Shown here: positions 7,562-15,433 of the stretch, in pieces | Numbering within the stretch: position 1 is the first letter of the stretch | Layout of the letters: each line of letters begins with the position of its first letter | DNA from: a virus | Direction: 5' to 3' (one strand) | IMG/VR virus record: IMGVR_UViG_3300010938_000015 | Coordinates: 48,708-87,987 of that record | Length of the DNA: 39,280 nt | The notes under the pieces: model-generated | Told to the model about the DNA's origin: nothing | Seen by the model: the letters and a program-made list of their open reading frames with translations, nothing else | Databases searched by the model: none | Position numbers and translations under genes: made by a program

Positions 7562-9511
7562 TTATTGTTCATTTTGTATGCAGCTTTGATTAACTTGCTT
7601 CTGCATATCTTCAAGTTGCTTATTTAACTTTTTAATTTCATTTTCTAGTTTAGAAATTTTCTCTTGATCATATGGTGCAGAAGCGTACTTACTACTCCAC
7701 TCACCTATTCCATCAACAATTTCACATTTTAAATCGCCCAATAATCCAGGAAATTTAGAGACTAATGTTTTAGCAACTTGATCAAACACTAACCTAATTT
7801 CTTCTTCTGCATGTCTGCTAGTGCGAATCTGAATTAAATGTCTTGCAGCCCTCATATTCATAGTCCAAATTATTGCTGTTGATAACCCTATTGGAGCTAT
7901 GCGTCTAAATGCTGAAGTTAATTTCTTTTTGGTAGAAAAGTCCTTCATTTGTTCAATACCATAAATTTCTGCTAATTGCTTCTGCTTCTCTTCTAGTAAT
8001 TTAACTGTTTCAATTACTGTTTCAACTCCCTTTCCGTCTTTATCATAGGTTTTTAGTACTTCTGGAATCCAGAAGCCTAACTTGGTCAGTCTAACATATC
8101 TCAATGATTCCTGAGACATAGCCGTACCAGCTCTGTGGCGCACCAACTCATGGGTATTTCCAGACCAAAAAGCTACTCCAGAATTTCTAACATATATTAA
8201 ACCATCATCTGTTTCAGGACAAAACACAAAGCCATCATAATTCATAATTTTTTGATGGTGTTTTTTAACCAACATAGATCTATCTGAATGAATTTCTAAG
8301 ATATAATACTTATTTTTATGTATAAGTTTTTGGCCATTTACCATATGGAATTGACCAATTCTATCCTTTTCAATTCTAACATTTGACGACTTGCCAAGTA
8401 CTGCTATAATAGATTGCAAGTCTGTAGCTATGTGTTTATTGCCACCACAATATATAGTTGTATGATCAAAATTACTATTATTTCTACTAGTTCCGTCTCC
8501 AAGAACCATACCATCAATAAATGATTTTAATAAATGTTTTGGCTTGTCAAGTAGTTTATACAATGTACGATCTTTATTTGTTCTACCAATAGTGTTAATT
8601 ACCCACAACTTCAACTCTTTATCAGAAATACAAAATTTACCAGCATACTCTTTCCATCTATTAGCAAATAATTCATCCATTAATATTCTAATCTCATCCA
8701 AATTTTTAATCTTTGTTTTAACTATAGAGCATCTATTTCTAGTTTTTAATATGTATCCATTAGAGGTCATTAAACCAAGCCATTTAAACAGTAAAGTAGA
8801 ATTATATGTATAATTGCCTATATTAATAAACGCTGGTGAGTCTAAATTATGCTCCATACGAATGCCACTATCTATAACAAATCGTTTATTATAAATATCT
8901 TCCATGCGAATTTTAGATGCATTATTTATGATATCATCGCATTTAGTGTTTCTAGATTTTCTCAAATCATATTTAGCGCACCACATAATATGATCAGGCG
9001 TTACCGCTGGCGATTTTATTTGACTATTCTCAAAATAATATAAGGGGCCACAATATCTAAAGGAATGTAATTTCTTATTTGTAGACCACCTACATTCACC
9101 ATTTTTTGGATTTTTTGTTAATATGATTTCATTGTTGTCCAATTTAGTTATATTTTTCCAACCCATATTCGTGAGAACTTCGGTTTCGGGATGGTAGCAA
9201 AAGACTCTACTAACATTCCAAAATGCAAATGTTACAGATCCGTGTTCTATTACAGATCCATGCCCTACTTTGTTAATATTATCCAAATATTCAAGACTGT
9301 TATCTCTTACTTTAGTAACATTAGGATTCAAGCCGACTTGGAACGACTTATAACACGCCTTTCCAGCGACCATTACTAAGTTTTCTATATCTGAAATTTC
9401 TGGATCTAATTCATATTCAGTAGCGCCAATTTCAGTTAGATATTTCTTAATTCCAGCTTCTTCAAGTTTAGTCTCAGCTATCAACTCTACACTAGGCGTT
9501 GTGAATTCCAT
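7562..9511 (-). CDS. thyX: Flavin-dependent thymidylate synthase precursor with an intein
   Basis: Makes dTMP from dUMP using FAD, NADPH and methylenetetrahydrofolate. The start is taken as ATG at 9511 because GGGAG lies just upstream; an earlier in-frame ATG at 9544 sits inside a hairpin and lacks such a site. The 649-residue precursor loses a 348-residue intein to leave about 301 residues. The ThyX signature reads RHRAGTAMSQESLRY, one residue longer than the textbook RHR-x7-S spacing. Other family motifs (HGSVIEH, AARHLIQIRTS) are present. The last 40 residues form a likely coiled coil (ISKLENEIKKLNKQLEDM). A phage with its own ThyX can boost dTMP supply. Confidence 0.95.
   Translation of the reverse strand: MEFTTPSVELIAETKLEEAGIKKYLTEIGATEYELDPEISDIENLVMVAGKACYKSFQVGLNPNVTKVRDNSLEYLDNINKVGHGSVIEHGSVTFAFWNVSRVFCYHPETEVLTNMGWKNITKLDNNEIILTKNPKNGECRWSTNKKLHSFRYCGPLYYFENSQIKSPAVTPDHIMWCAKYDLRKSRNTKCDDIINNASKIRMEDIYNKRFVIDSGIRMEHNLDSPAFINIGNYTYNSTLLFKWLGLMTSNGYILKTRNRCSIVKTKIKNLDEIRILMDELFANRWKEYAGKFCISDKELKLWVINTIGRTNKDRTLYKLLDKPKHLLKSFIDGMVLGDGTSRNNSNFDHTTIYCGGNKHIATDLQSIIAVLGKSSNVRIEKDRIGQFHMVNGQKLIHKNKYYILEIHSDRSMLVKKHHQKIMNYDGFVFCPETDDGLIYVRNSGVAFWSGNTHELVRHRAGTAMSQESLRYVRLTKLGFWIPEVLKTYDKDGKGVETVIETVKLLEEKQKQLAEIYGIEQMKDFSTKKKLTSAFRRIAPIGLSTAIIWTMNMRAARHLIQIRTSRHAEEEIRLVFDQVAKTLVSKFPGLLGDLKCEIVDGIGEWSSKYASAPYDQEKISKLENEIKKLNKQLEDMQKQVNQSCIQNEQ
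8156..9199 (-). mobile_element. Intein with a probably impaired LAGLIDADG endonuclease, in thyX
   Basis: A 348-residue insertion splits the ThyX motif between SRVF and THELVRHR, right before the active-site signature. Cys1 starts block A (CYHPETEVLTNMGW); block B has TPDH (about precursor residue 171); the end reads VAFWSGN before Thr+1, so the penultimate residue is Gly rather than His, a known variant. The first dodecapeptide motif reads LGLMTSNGYI, with Asn at the catalytic acid position, while the second (FIDGMVLGDG) is intact, so the homing nuclease is probably inactive although splicing may persist. Confidence 0.93.
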
Positions 9512-9521
9512 GTTTTCTCCC

Positions 9522-9529
9522 GATTTATA
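9522..9529 (-). promoter_or_regulatory. T4-late-like TATAAAT box upstream of thyX
   Basis: On the minus strand TATAAATC lies just before the GGGAG ribosome site of thyX. The T4 late promoter is TATAAATA at -10. Spacing is short but compatible with a transcript starting at the ribosome site. Confidence 0.35.
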
Positions 9530-9530
9530 A

Positions 9531-9569
9531 ATACTAATAATCAAGCCACTAGGATTTGATTATTAGTAT
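9531..9569. repeat. Perfect 14-bp inverted repeat in the thyX leader
   Basis: Arms 9531-9544 and 9556-9569 are perfectly complementary (ATACTAATAATCAA and its complement) with an 11-base loop. It is AT-rich and ends just before the TATAAAT box of thyX. It may be an operator, a terminator for upstream transcription, or a leader hairpin. Confidence 0.85.
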
Positions 9570-9582
9570 ACCTTCAAAACCA

Positions 9583-9602
9583 ACATATTTCTTGAAATAT
9601 GT
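9583..9602. repeat. 8-bp inverted repeat with CTTG loop upstream of thyX
   Basis: ACATATTT and AAATATGT flank a four-base loop, 13 bases from the larger inverted repeat. Two hairpins in a row in this 181-base gap suggest regulation, but no U-run supports a classical terminator. Confidence 0.6.
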
Positions 9603-9669
9603 AACAGCAAATTAACTATAACAAACACTCTCCAATGTTAACTTATGTTATCTTCTAAGTATAAGAGAG

Positions 9670-9685
9670 AAGCCAACTCCGGCTT
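9670..9685 (-). terminator. Possible terminator after the 81-residue protein gene
   Basis: Read on the minus strand, AAGCC and GGCTT pair around a six-base loop and are followed by a pyrimidine run (CTCTCTT), eight bases past the stop at 9693. The stem is short and the U-run imperfect. Confidence 0.4.
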
Positions 9686-9692
9686 TACGGTA

Positions 9693-9938
9693 TTAAGATT
9701 GAGTAACGATCATATATTGATCTAGGTGTGTAACTTTTCTACCAGCAGCATCTTCTAAAACAATAAAGTCAGCAATGGTTGGATAATTGTCTGAATTACT
9801 ATTCATAGCGTTTGGTAATACTCTATGTACATGCGTTGCAGTCATCATTTGCTTTATGGTTAACCCAGTTTTATCTGGATAAACGTCACCATTTTCAAGA
9901 ACATAAACTAAACCTATATAAGCTACAGTAGCTGCCAT
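9693..9938 (-). CDS. Small protein of unknown function
   Basis: An 81-residue protein with a hydrophobic start (MAATVAYIGLVYVLENG), a middle segment TATHVHRVLPNA and a beta-like C-terminus (DAAGRKVTHLDQYMIV). AAGGATTAATC gives a good ribosome site before the ATG. It follows the 147-residue gene by two bases. I do not recognise a family; the compact, beta-rich pattern would suit a small virion or baseplate-associated protein, but that is only a guess. Confidence 0.65.
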   Translation of the reverse strand: MAATVAYIGLVYVLENGDVYPDKTGLTIKQMMTATHVHRVLPNAMNSNSDNYPTIADFIVLEDAAGRKVTHLDQYMIVTQS

Positions 9939-9940
9939 GA

Positions 9941-10384
9941 TTAATCCTTATCTGGTCCATAAATTTTATCGAAAAGCCAGTCAACAACCTTCGGTATTAG
10001 AGAACTCAATATCATACTTTTGATAAAATTACCAATAAAATCTGGAATGTATGGTAACTTAGGACTATATCTTTTAAATAAATTTTTTAACAGTTCATCA
10101 ACAAGTTTCTCAGTAGCTTCTCTATCTTGAGTATTATCAACAAGTTTTGTAATACTCACTATGGCGTAAATCGGATCTAAAATATGGACGCGCCAATTAA
10201 ATGTTCTATTATTTTTAAATCCGTCTATAACTTCTTCTAACAAAGCTTCAATTTTAATTGATAATTCTACATCTATTTTACCGTTATTCTCTGCTAAAGC
10301 TTCAGACGCTACAGCAACGAACCCCTCATCTGATTTGGTGTCTTTTAACTTACTCATTAATTCATCTAAATTTAATTTACCCAT
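9941..10384 (-). CDS. Protein of unknown function with hydrophobic C-terminal helix
   Basis: A 147-residue, mainly helical protein. Residues about 110-142 contain an amphipathic or membrane-associated stretch (PDFIGNFIKSMILSSLIPKV), ending in a charged tail GPDKD. It overlaps the stop of the lipoprotein gene by one base and is followed two bases later by the 81-residue gene, so the three form one small operon. With a lipoprotein upstream, a role at the cell envelope (for example lysis or superinfection exclusion) is possible but not shown. Confidence 0.65.
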   Translation of the reverse strand: MGKLNLDELMSKLKDTKSDEGFVAVASEALAENNGKIDVELSIKIEALLEEVIDGFKNNRTFNWRVHILDPIYAIVSITKLVDNTQDREATEKLVDELLKNLFKRYSPKLPYIPDFIGNFIKSMILSSLIPKVVDWLFDKIYGPDKD

Positions 10385-10677
10385 TATTTATCTCTCGATT
10401 CTTTTATATCTTTGTAGTGGTCGAATGCTCTTTTATATGTTTTATCAAAATCACTATTAATTTTGATTCTCAACGCTTTTAATACTTCTTTATCATCAAC
10501 ATCAAATACTGCTTCTTCAGAAGCATCTGCATATATATTAAATTGTCTTTTCATAACAACAACATTATTCACAATATCAGCGCTATCAACCTCCATCCTG
10601 GCAGGAATAGCCCCAGAAGTACATCCAACGGAGTATAACAGTGGTACAAATAGCGTAAGTAGCAATAATTTTTTCAT
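10384..10677 (-). CDS. Small predicted lipoprotein
   Basis: A 97-residue protein with a signal peptide (MKKLLLLTLFVPLLYSVGC) ending in a lipobox-like SVGC, so Cys19 would be lipid-modified; the -3 residue is Ser rather than the usual Leu. The mature part is short, charged and helical (KEVLKALRIKINSDFDKTY). GAGG precedes the ATG and TATAAATA lies just upstream, so this gene probably starts a transcript. Phage lipoproteins of this size act as outer spanins or superinfection-exclusion factors; neither is established here. It diverges from a membrane-anchored coiled-coil gene at 10713. Confidence 0.72.
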   Translation of the reverse strand: MKKLLLLTLFVPLLYSVGCTSGAIPARMEVDSADIVNNVVVMKRQFNIYADASEEAVFDVDDKEVLKALRIKINSDFDKTYKRAFDHYKDIKESRDK

Positions 10678-10688
10678 GTAAACCTCAA

Positions 10689-10696
10689 TATTTATA
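10689..10696 (-). promoter_or_regulatory. TATAAATA (T4-late-like) promoter for the lipoprotein operon
   Basis: On the minus strand TATAAATA sits 11 bases before the ATG at 10677, with the GAGG ribosome site between. This matches the T4 late promoter -10 word exactly. The same 35-base gap must also drive the divergent gene at 10713. Confidence 0.45.
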
Positions 10697-10712
10697 TACC
10701 ATCAAAAATAAT

Positions 10713-11267
10713 ATGAGGTATGCCATAGAGACAGGAACTATTATAAAAATAGCAACAGAAGTATCAAAATCGTATACGATTGAAATACTTATATGGGCTA
10801 TTAGTATTGTGTCACCAGTTGTATTAGGTTTAGTAACTGCTGTTACAGTATTATGGAGATCTAGAATAGAAAGTAGAAAAGATTTAATAGAAAATATAGA
10901 GCGTTTAAGAAAAGAAAACCAAGATTTACAGATAACATTACAAGCTCAACAAAAAGAGCAAATAACAACATATTACGAAACTTTAAAAAATTTAACACCA
11001 TTTCTAGAAAAATCTGTAGATATTCAAACACGTATATTTAATTCGTGCGATGAATTAATAGATATGATAAAAAGTTTTGATTCTAGGCATCAATCTACCA
11101 ATAATAGCATCAGTAATATCGAAAAAAACATATTGAATCTAATAAATAACGTAGAATCAATACTACGAGAGTCAGATAAATTACATTTAGTAACTGTTAC
11201 TAAAATAGAAAATCTGATAGACACAGCCAATAACTTGTTAAATAGAATAAGGGATAAAAATGAGTAA
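10713..11267 (+). CDS. Membrane-anchored coiled-coil protein
   Basis: A 184-residue protein with one transmembrane segment at about residues 25-48 (IWAISIVSPVVLGLVTAV) followed by a long helical region rich in Glu, Lys, Gln and Asn (RKDLIENIERLRKENQDL and on). This is the shape of an inner-membrane spanin (Rz-like) or of phage chemoreceptor-like decoys. The adjacent divergent lipoprotein would be the natural partner if this were a spanin pair, though spanin pairs are normally co-directional. The start lacks a clear ribosome site. A 50-residue gene follows with overlap. Function not proven. Confidence 0.7.
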   Translation: MRYAIETGTIIKIATEVSKSYTIEILIWAISIVSPVVLGLVTAVTVLWRSRIESRKDLIENIERLRKENQDLQITLQAQQKEQITTYYETLKNLTPFLEKSVDIQTRIFNSCDELIDMIKSFDSRHQSTNNSISNIEKNILNLINNVESILRESDKLHLVTVTKIENLIDTANNLLNRIRDKNE

Positions 11268-11412
11268 AGAGTCTGAAAAACTACCAAAATATAAAGTACT
11301 CAACTCTGAAGATGATTTTTGTATAGAAAAGTTGAAAGAAAAAATTAACAAAACAAGAGAAAGACAAGAAAAACTCATAGAGGCAAGAGAAGCAAAGAAA
11401 AAGAAATCATAG
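11260..11412 (+). CDS. Small, highly charged 50-residue protein
   Basis: The start ATG overlaps the end of the coiled-coil gene and has AAGGGA upstream, indicating coupled translation. The product (MSKESEKLPKYKV start, ending in EAREAKKKKS) is Lys/Glu-rich and helical in its second half. It ends in a six-base tail-to-tail overlap with the double glycosyltransferase gene. No family recognised. Confidence 0.6.
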   Translation: MSKESEKLPKYKVLNSEDDFCIEKLKEKINKTRERQEKLIEAREAKKKKS

Positions 11413-13254
11413 TCTGCTTCTTAATGTATTAATATAATCTTGCTTATTTAAACCTTTTAATTGTGCCACAATTTCTTTATTTCTAATATGGCATTGCTCC
11501 CAACCATCAACACGCCCATGGCGTAAATGATAAAAAACTTCAGTTCTCTCATCGAAAAATTTCGAATTCGAACTAAGGCGTGAGAAAAATTCTGTATCTT
11601 CACAACCATACCCTTCAAAATCACTATTAAACCCACCAACAGAGTAATAAGTAGATTTTTTACAAGCGAGCGATCCACCCTCAAAATACCCAACTTGTTT
11701 TTCGCATGAACCATCTAAACTAACAACACATTCATCGTTGATTTTATTAGTAAATTGTTCTGTTAAATAAATAACATCTTTCCCAATATGAACACCATCA
11801 TAACTATTTAATTTATTATAAACTTTTTGTGTATAATTATCTTGAATTAATATATCCGCGTCATGTAATATAATAAAATCAGACGTTGAGTTAGAAACAC
11901 CAAAGTTAAATGCTTTAGATTTATTAAAATGTTTTTCAGGTTCTGACTGCTTGAAAATATATTTAATTGGATTTATATCGGCACAATTAAATGTGCTTTG
12001 AACATCTTCTTCAACTAAAATTATCTCTATATTTGGGAAAAGTTGTGATCTTATATTATTTATAACAGTCTTAGCAGATCTAGCCCTATCATATATTCTG
12101 ATTGGTATTACGTAAGATATACTAGGAACTAGCACCTTATTAGAGCAGTTAACATAAATTCTTGAATCATTATTAGAATATTTACCAAATTGATCACGGG
12201 CTACTCTTAGATGAGATTTATTAGCTTTACTTGGCTCATTATGAACTGTAACATATGCATTAGAGCCAATAACATCAAAATATCCTTTCTCTTGTATCCC
12301 AGATAAGCCTACTCTATTGGACCAATCGACATGCTCCATACCATACGAACCAAGATCCTCATCAAAATATCCAACTTTAGAAAACACATCATTTGTAAAG
12401 AATAATACTGCACCGTGTGGCTTCTGAGTGATTTTTTGTAACATTATGCCATTTTTATTTATTACTGCCCCATCATTTTCTGACGCCCCTATTAGTCCAT
12501 ATTGTCTATGACAAAAATGCTGCAGCCCAGATTGTTTATGCGCATTTATATAAAAGTCTATCCAACCATTATTTAAGATTTCAGTATCATCGTTTAATAA
12601 AAAATTGTACTTAAATCTACTTAGGCATTTTAATAACCTATTTGAATTTCCTGCAACACCAAGATTTTGTGAGTTATCAAGTAGCACAATATCTGTTTGT
12701 GATCTTAAATAGTTTTTAACATCTTGATCTGAGGACTCATCACTAACAAATACAGTAACCTTCCCAACATTAGTATACCTTCTTATTGATTCTAATAGCC
12801 TTTTTATACACCAAAGTCTATTATAACTCAATATACCAATCCCAACATTATTTGATATTGAAATGTTATTAGATTTTAATGAATCTTTAAAATATTGAAG
12901 GGCACCAGCAGTTCCTGCTACACTTCTACCAACAATCTTCCTATGGCTTTTATGTAATATCTTATTCCTGGCCAATTTTATTTCTTTCCTAACTTCTGGT
13001 TTCGGAGCTAATTTTGGAATAGATTTTGTCTTATTTGGTAATTGTTTAAAGACTGGCTTGCTTCTACTCATGATTTTAGTTACTTGCTTTGGAAGATTAT
13101 TTGGTAAATTTTTTATTAACTTTAATGTATTTGGTGGTACTACAAAGTTATCATTAAGTACTACTCGTTTAAAGCCATGAACTATAACACGTTCCCCAGA
13201 AGGGTTTGTTAAAACTATTCTATACGGATGCGGATTGTAGTATTCGTTACCCAT
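11407..13254 (-). CDS. Two-domain GT2-type glycosyltransferase
   Basis: A 615-residue protein with two GT-A domains. The first (about 137-345) opens with GIGILSYNRLWCIKRLLES, has VFVSDESSD and the metal-binding NDDTE (221-225). The second (about 378-585) opens with SYVIPIRIYDRARSAK, has HDADI (464-468) as its DxD and the galactosyltransferase-type GGFNSDFEGYGCEDTEF ending at 556. Both therefore look catalytic. The N-terminal 120 residues are Lys/Pro-rich with no recognised domain. Such bifunctional enzymes build disaccharide repeats, like chondroitin-type synthases; here a glycan on virion or host surface is inferred. It overlaps the kinase gene upstream. Confidence 0.88.
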   Translation of the reverse strand: MGNEYYNPHPYRIVLTNPSGERVIVHGFKRVVLNDNFVVPPNTLKLIKNLPNNLPKQVTKIMSRSKPVFKQLPNKTKSIPKLAPKPEVRKEIKLARNKILHKSHRKIVGRSVAGTAGALQYFKDSLKSNNISISNNVGIGILSYNRLWCIKRLLESIRRYTNVGKVTVFVSDESSDQDVKNYLRSQTDIVLLDNSQNLGVAGNSNRLLKCLSRFKYNFLLNDDTEILNNGWIDFYINAHKQSGLQHFCHRQYGLIGASENDGAVINKNGIMLQKITQKPHGAVLFFTNDVFSKVGYFDEDLGSYGMEHVDWSNRVGLSGIQEKGYFDVIGSNAYVTVHNEPSKANKSHLRVARDQFGKYSNNDSRIYVNCSNKVLVPSISYVIPIRIYDRARSAKTVINNIRSQLFPNIEIILVEEDVQSTFNCADINPIKYIFKQSEPEKHFNKSKAFNFGVSNSTSDFIILHDADILIQDNYTQKVYNKLNSYDGVHIGKDVIYLTEQFTNKINDECVVSLDGSCEKQVGYFEGGSLACKKSTYYSVGGFNSDFEGYGCEDTEFFSRLSSNSKFFDERTEVFYHLRHGRVDGWEQCHIRNKEIVAQLKGLNKQDYINTLRSRL

Positions 13255-13747
13255 TTATGACTGCTAATATCTTTTTTAAACTTGATTTGGTGTCTTCTTT
13301 AGTATTTGTATTCAATACTACCACTTTGTAATTTTCACGCAATAGTTTAATTACCTCATATAATTTATGCTTATATTCAGCAATTTTAGAATTAGATAAT
13401 ACTAACTTTCTATTGATATTTCTAGCTTTACAAATTTCAGAGTCTGTATTCATAGCCGCAATTATAACCTTATGTCCCAATTTAATGCTGCTGTTAGCTA
13501 ACTCTATCATAACATCTTTATTAGAACCACATGTATCTAATATAATAGTCGAATCGATATTATAAATTTCTTCCTTAAATTGCTCAATACAAGTATCCCA
13601 AGCTGCCATTTTAGTTGCATTATCGGCTGTAGAACTATATAGTAATTCTGGCTGTAATACTACTAAGTCTACTTTAGACAATTTTACTAAATAATTAACT
13701 AAAGTAGACTTACCAGATCCAGGAATACCGGCAAATAATATAACCAT
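13247..13747 (-). CDS. P-loop kinase/NTPase (AAA_33 or polynucleotide-kinase-like)
   Basis: A 166-residue protein starting with a Walker A loop (MVILFAGIPGSGKST, Gly-x4-GKST at residues 7-15). A strand ending STIILDTCGSNKD (about 91) resembles the Asp-bearing motif of small kinases, and AARNINRKL-like Arg residues (KARNINRKL) could form the lid. This layout matches AAA_33 / T4 Pnkp-like kinase domains that phosphorylate nucleic acid ends or small molecules. No phosphatase domain is attached. It overlaps the glycosyltransferase gene, so the substrate could equally be a sugar or a nucleic acid. Confidence 0.7.
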   Translation of the reverse strand: MVILFAGIPGSGKSTLVNYLVKLSKVDLVVLQPELLYSSTADNATKMAAWDTCIEQFKEEIYNIDSTIILDTCGSNKDVMIELANSSIKLGHKVIIAAMNTDSEICKARNINRKLVLSNSKIAEYKHKLYEVIKLLRENYKVVVLNTNTKEDTKSSLKKILAVING

Positions 13748-13752
13748 TATAA

Positions 13753-14223
13753 TTAAAATATTTGATGCTGCTCTCTATATAAAAGAGCACTGATAAGATT
13801 TTCTAAAAATTCAACCACTACTAATTTTTCATCATCATTTAAGTTAAATATTAATTTAACACCAAACCACCATGAATCTCTATCTATTTCATAAATTCTA
13901 TCAAGAAATTTCTTAATAATTAAAAAATTTTTAATATCTTTCCCTGTTAAATATACTAGGCAATCTTCAATAGATTCTTCTATTTTAGAATTTCTAAACT
14001 TAACAACATCATTCCATATAGCATCATCGTCGCTACTAAACTCTTCATAACCGTATGAACATATCGATGCAGGTAAAGCCTTTAAATTACTAGCTAAGAT
14101 CATCAAACCTTCAGTATCAATAATTGAAGGAGTTTTACCCTTTATTATCCACCTAATATCGTCCAATATTCTAACAACATTATGCGGAATTGCATTATCA
14201 TTTAGACGGTGGCAATTTATCAT
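13753..14223 (-). CDS. Protein of unknown function
   Basis: A 156-residue acidic, mostly helical protein. Visible segments: HNVVRILDDIRWIIKGK near the N-terminus, SYGYEEFSSDDDAIWNDV in the middle and a hydrophobic C-terminal helix (EKLVVVEFLENLISALLY). No catalytic motif or metal site is recognised. The ATG overlaps the stop of the preceding gene, so it belongs to the same operon; the kinase gene follows five bases later. Confidence 0.6.
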   Translation of the reverse strand: MINCHRLNDNAIPHNVVRILDDIRWIIKGKTPSIIDTEGLMILASNLKALPASICSYGYEEFSSDDDAIWNDVVKFRNSKIEESIEDCLVYLTGKDIKNFLIIKKFLDRIYEIDRDSWWFGVKLIFNLNDDEKLVVVEFLENLISALLYREQHQIF

Positions 14224-14783
14224 TATATTCTCGCTTTAACATGCTCTACATCTTCATTTCTAATCATCAATTTTGGAGAAGATGTTTTAACAATATACCT
14301 CTTCCCACTAGATTTTAAATTACTAATAACCTCATTTGTTAATTCTTCTATCTTAACAACATTAGGAGGGCTAATACCACATTTTGCTATGACATCTTTA
14401 AGCATACCAGGACTTAAATACTTATTATAATGTGTTCTAGCATCAACCAGCATTACACTAGATCCATTAACAGCAAAATACAATTGAAGCATTTTAACTC
14501 GTGTTAATTTCAGCAAGTTAATATAATTATGAATATGTTGAAATACTTTTGAAATTTGTTCTCTATATTCAGTATGATTAAGCATATCAAATTCATTGCC
14601 ATCATATGATCCAAATTTAAAATATACAGTATCATCTTTCCTATAAATTAATAAAGAGAACCCATTATCTGAATAATCTTCTAAGATATAGCAAAATTTA
14701 CCCTTTATTTCAGGCACTTCTTCTATGTTTAGTGTCTTACTATATGGAAGTAACTTTGGATCAGATATACCAGACGCTGACAT
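14223..14783 (-). CDS. Protein of unknown function
   Basis: About 186 residues from ATG at 14783, which has GGAG four bases upstream; an earlier ATG (14840) would overlap the upstream gene by 80 bases and lacks such a site. The middle looks like an alternating beta region (FCYILEDYSDNGFSLLIYRK, then DDTVYFKFGSYDG), followed by helices and a basic C-terminus. No family recognised. Confidence 0.6.
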   Translation of the reverse strand: MSASGISDPKLLPYSKTLNIEEVPEIKGKFCYILEDYSDNGFSLLIYRKDDTVYFKFGSYDGNEFDMLNHTEYREQISKVFQHIHNYINLLKLTRVKMLQLYFAVNGSSVMLVDARTHYNKYLSPGMLKDVIAKCGISPPNVVKIEELTNEVISNLKSSGKRYIVKTSSPKLMIRNEDVEHVKARI

Positions 14784-15051
14784 TTTGCTCCACTCTTTGT
14801 ATTGAATATTTTGAACTGCTACGTTGAATATAATTAACATCTAATACAACGGTATTTTTAGCCATTTTTAAGTCGTTATATGAAAATAATTCTATAGGTG
14901 AGCCAGCTCTTATAACGGTAACTTCATTACCTTTTATTCCGTTAATTACGCCAATCCATCTATTAAACCAACCATAAAAGAAAACTACATCACTAATTTG
15001 TGGTGTCCACTTTATTATTGGTTTATATACAGCTAGTTCAAGTTGTACCAT
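14761..15051 (-). CDS. Small beta-rich protein, possible SH3/KOW-like fold
   Basis: A 96-residue protein. The segment ISDVVFFYGWFNRWIGVI followed by GIKGNEVTVIRAG has the 'barrel entrance' pattern seen in small SH3-like or KOW domains. Overlaps of 14 and 23 bases link it to both neighbours. The family and partner are unknown. Confidence 0.55.
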   Translation of the reverse strand: MVQLELAVYKPIIKWTPQISDVVFFYGWFNRWIGVINGIKGNEVTVIRAGSPIELFSYNDLKMAKNTVVLDVNYIQRSSSKYSIQRVEQNVSVWYI

Positions 15052-15433
15052 ATTCTATCACACCAGTAAATGGATCAAAAGTGTGTCTACCGTCTTTTAA
15101 TTCCCATACAATTAATAATCCTTCTCGTTTAGCACCAAGTCTTCTAGAAATCAATTCATCAACCCAATGAGCTGCTATGACTTCAGGAACAATCGGTTTA
15201 TATGCACCAAATTTTGATTGATCTAAACTTTTATATTGATCTAAAAAATCATACCTTTCTTTAATTTTAGTCATACCGTCAACAAGATGCTTTCTAATTT
15301 CTGCTTCACTGCCTGGTAAAAAATTAGATACTGCTATTGGGATTTGTGATTTACTTATAATTCTAATCGGTTCGATCTTCTGTGGTTTCACTCTCAATTT
15401 CTGCATGTTGCGAAGATCCGTTTCCCTCTTCAT
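15038..15433 (-). CDS. Protein of unknown function
   Basis: A 131-residue protein. Basic N-terminal 30 residues (RNMQKLRVKPQKIEPIRII) precede a helical part (AEIRKHLVDGMTKIKERYDF) and a beta hairpin C-terminus (LLIVWELKDGRHTFDPFTG). AAGGGG stands before the ATG. Its first 70 bases overlap the end of the upstream membrane-protein gene in another frame, an unusually long overlap for this window, but the ribosome site supports the start. Confidence 0.6.
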   Translation of the reverse strand: MKRETDLRNMQKLRVKPQKIEPIRIISKSQIPIAVSNFLPGSEAEIRKHLVDGMTKIKERYDFLDQYKSLDQSKFGAYKPIVPEVIAAHWVDELISRRLGAKREGLLIVWELKDGRHTFDPFTGVIEYGTT

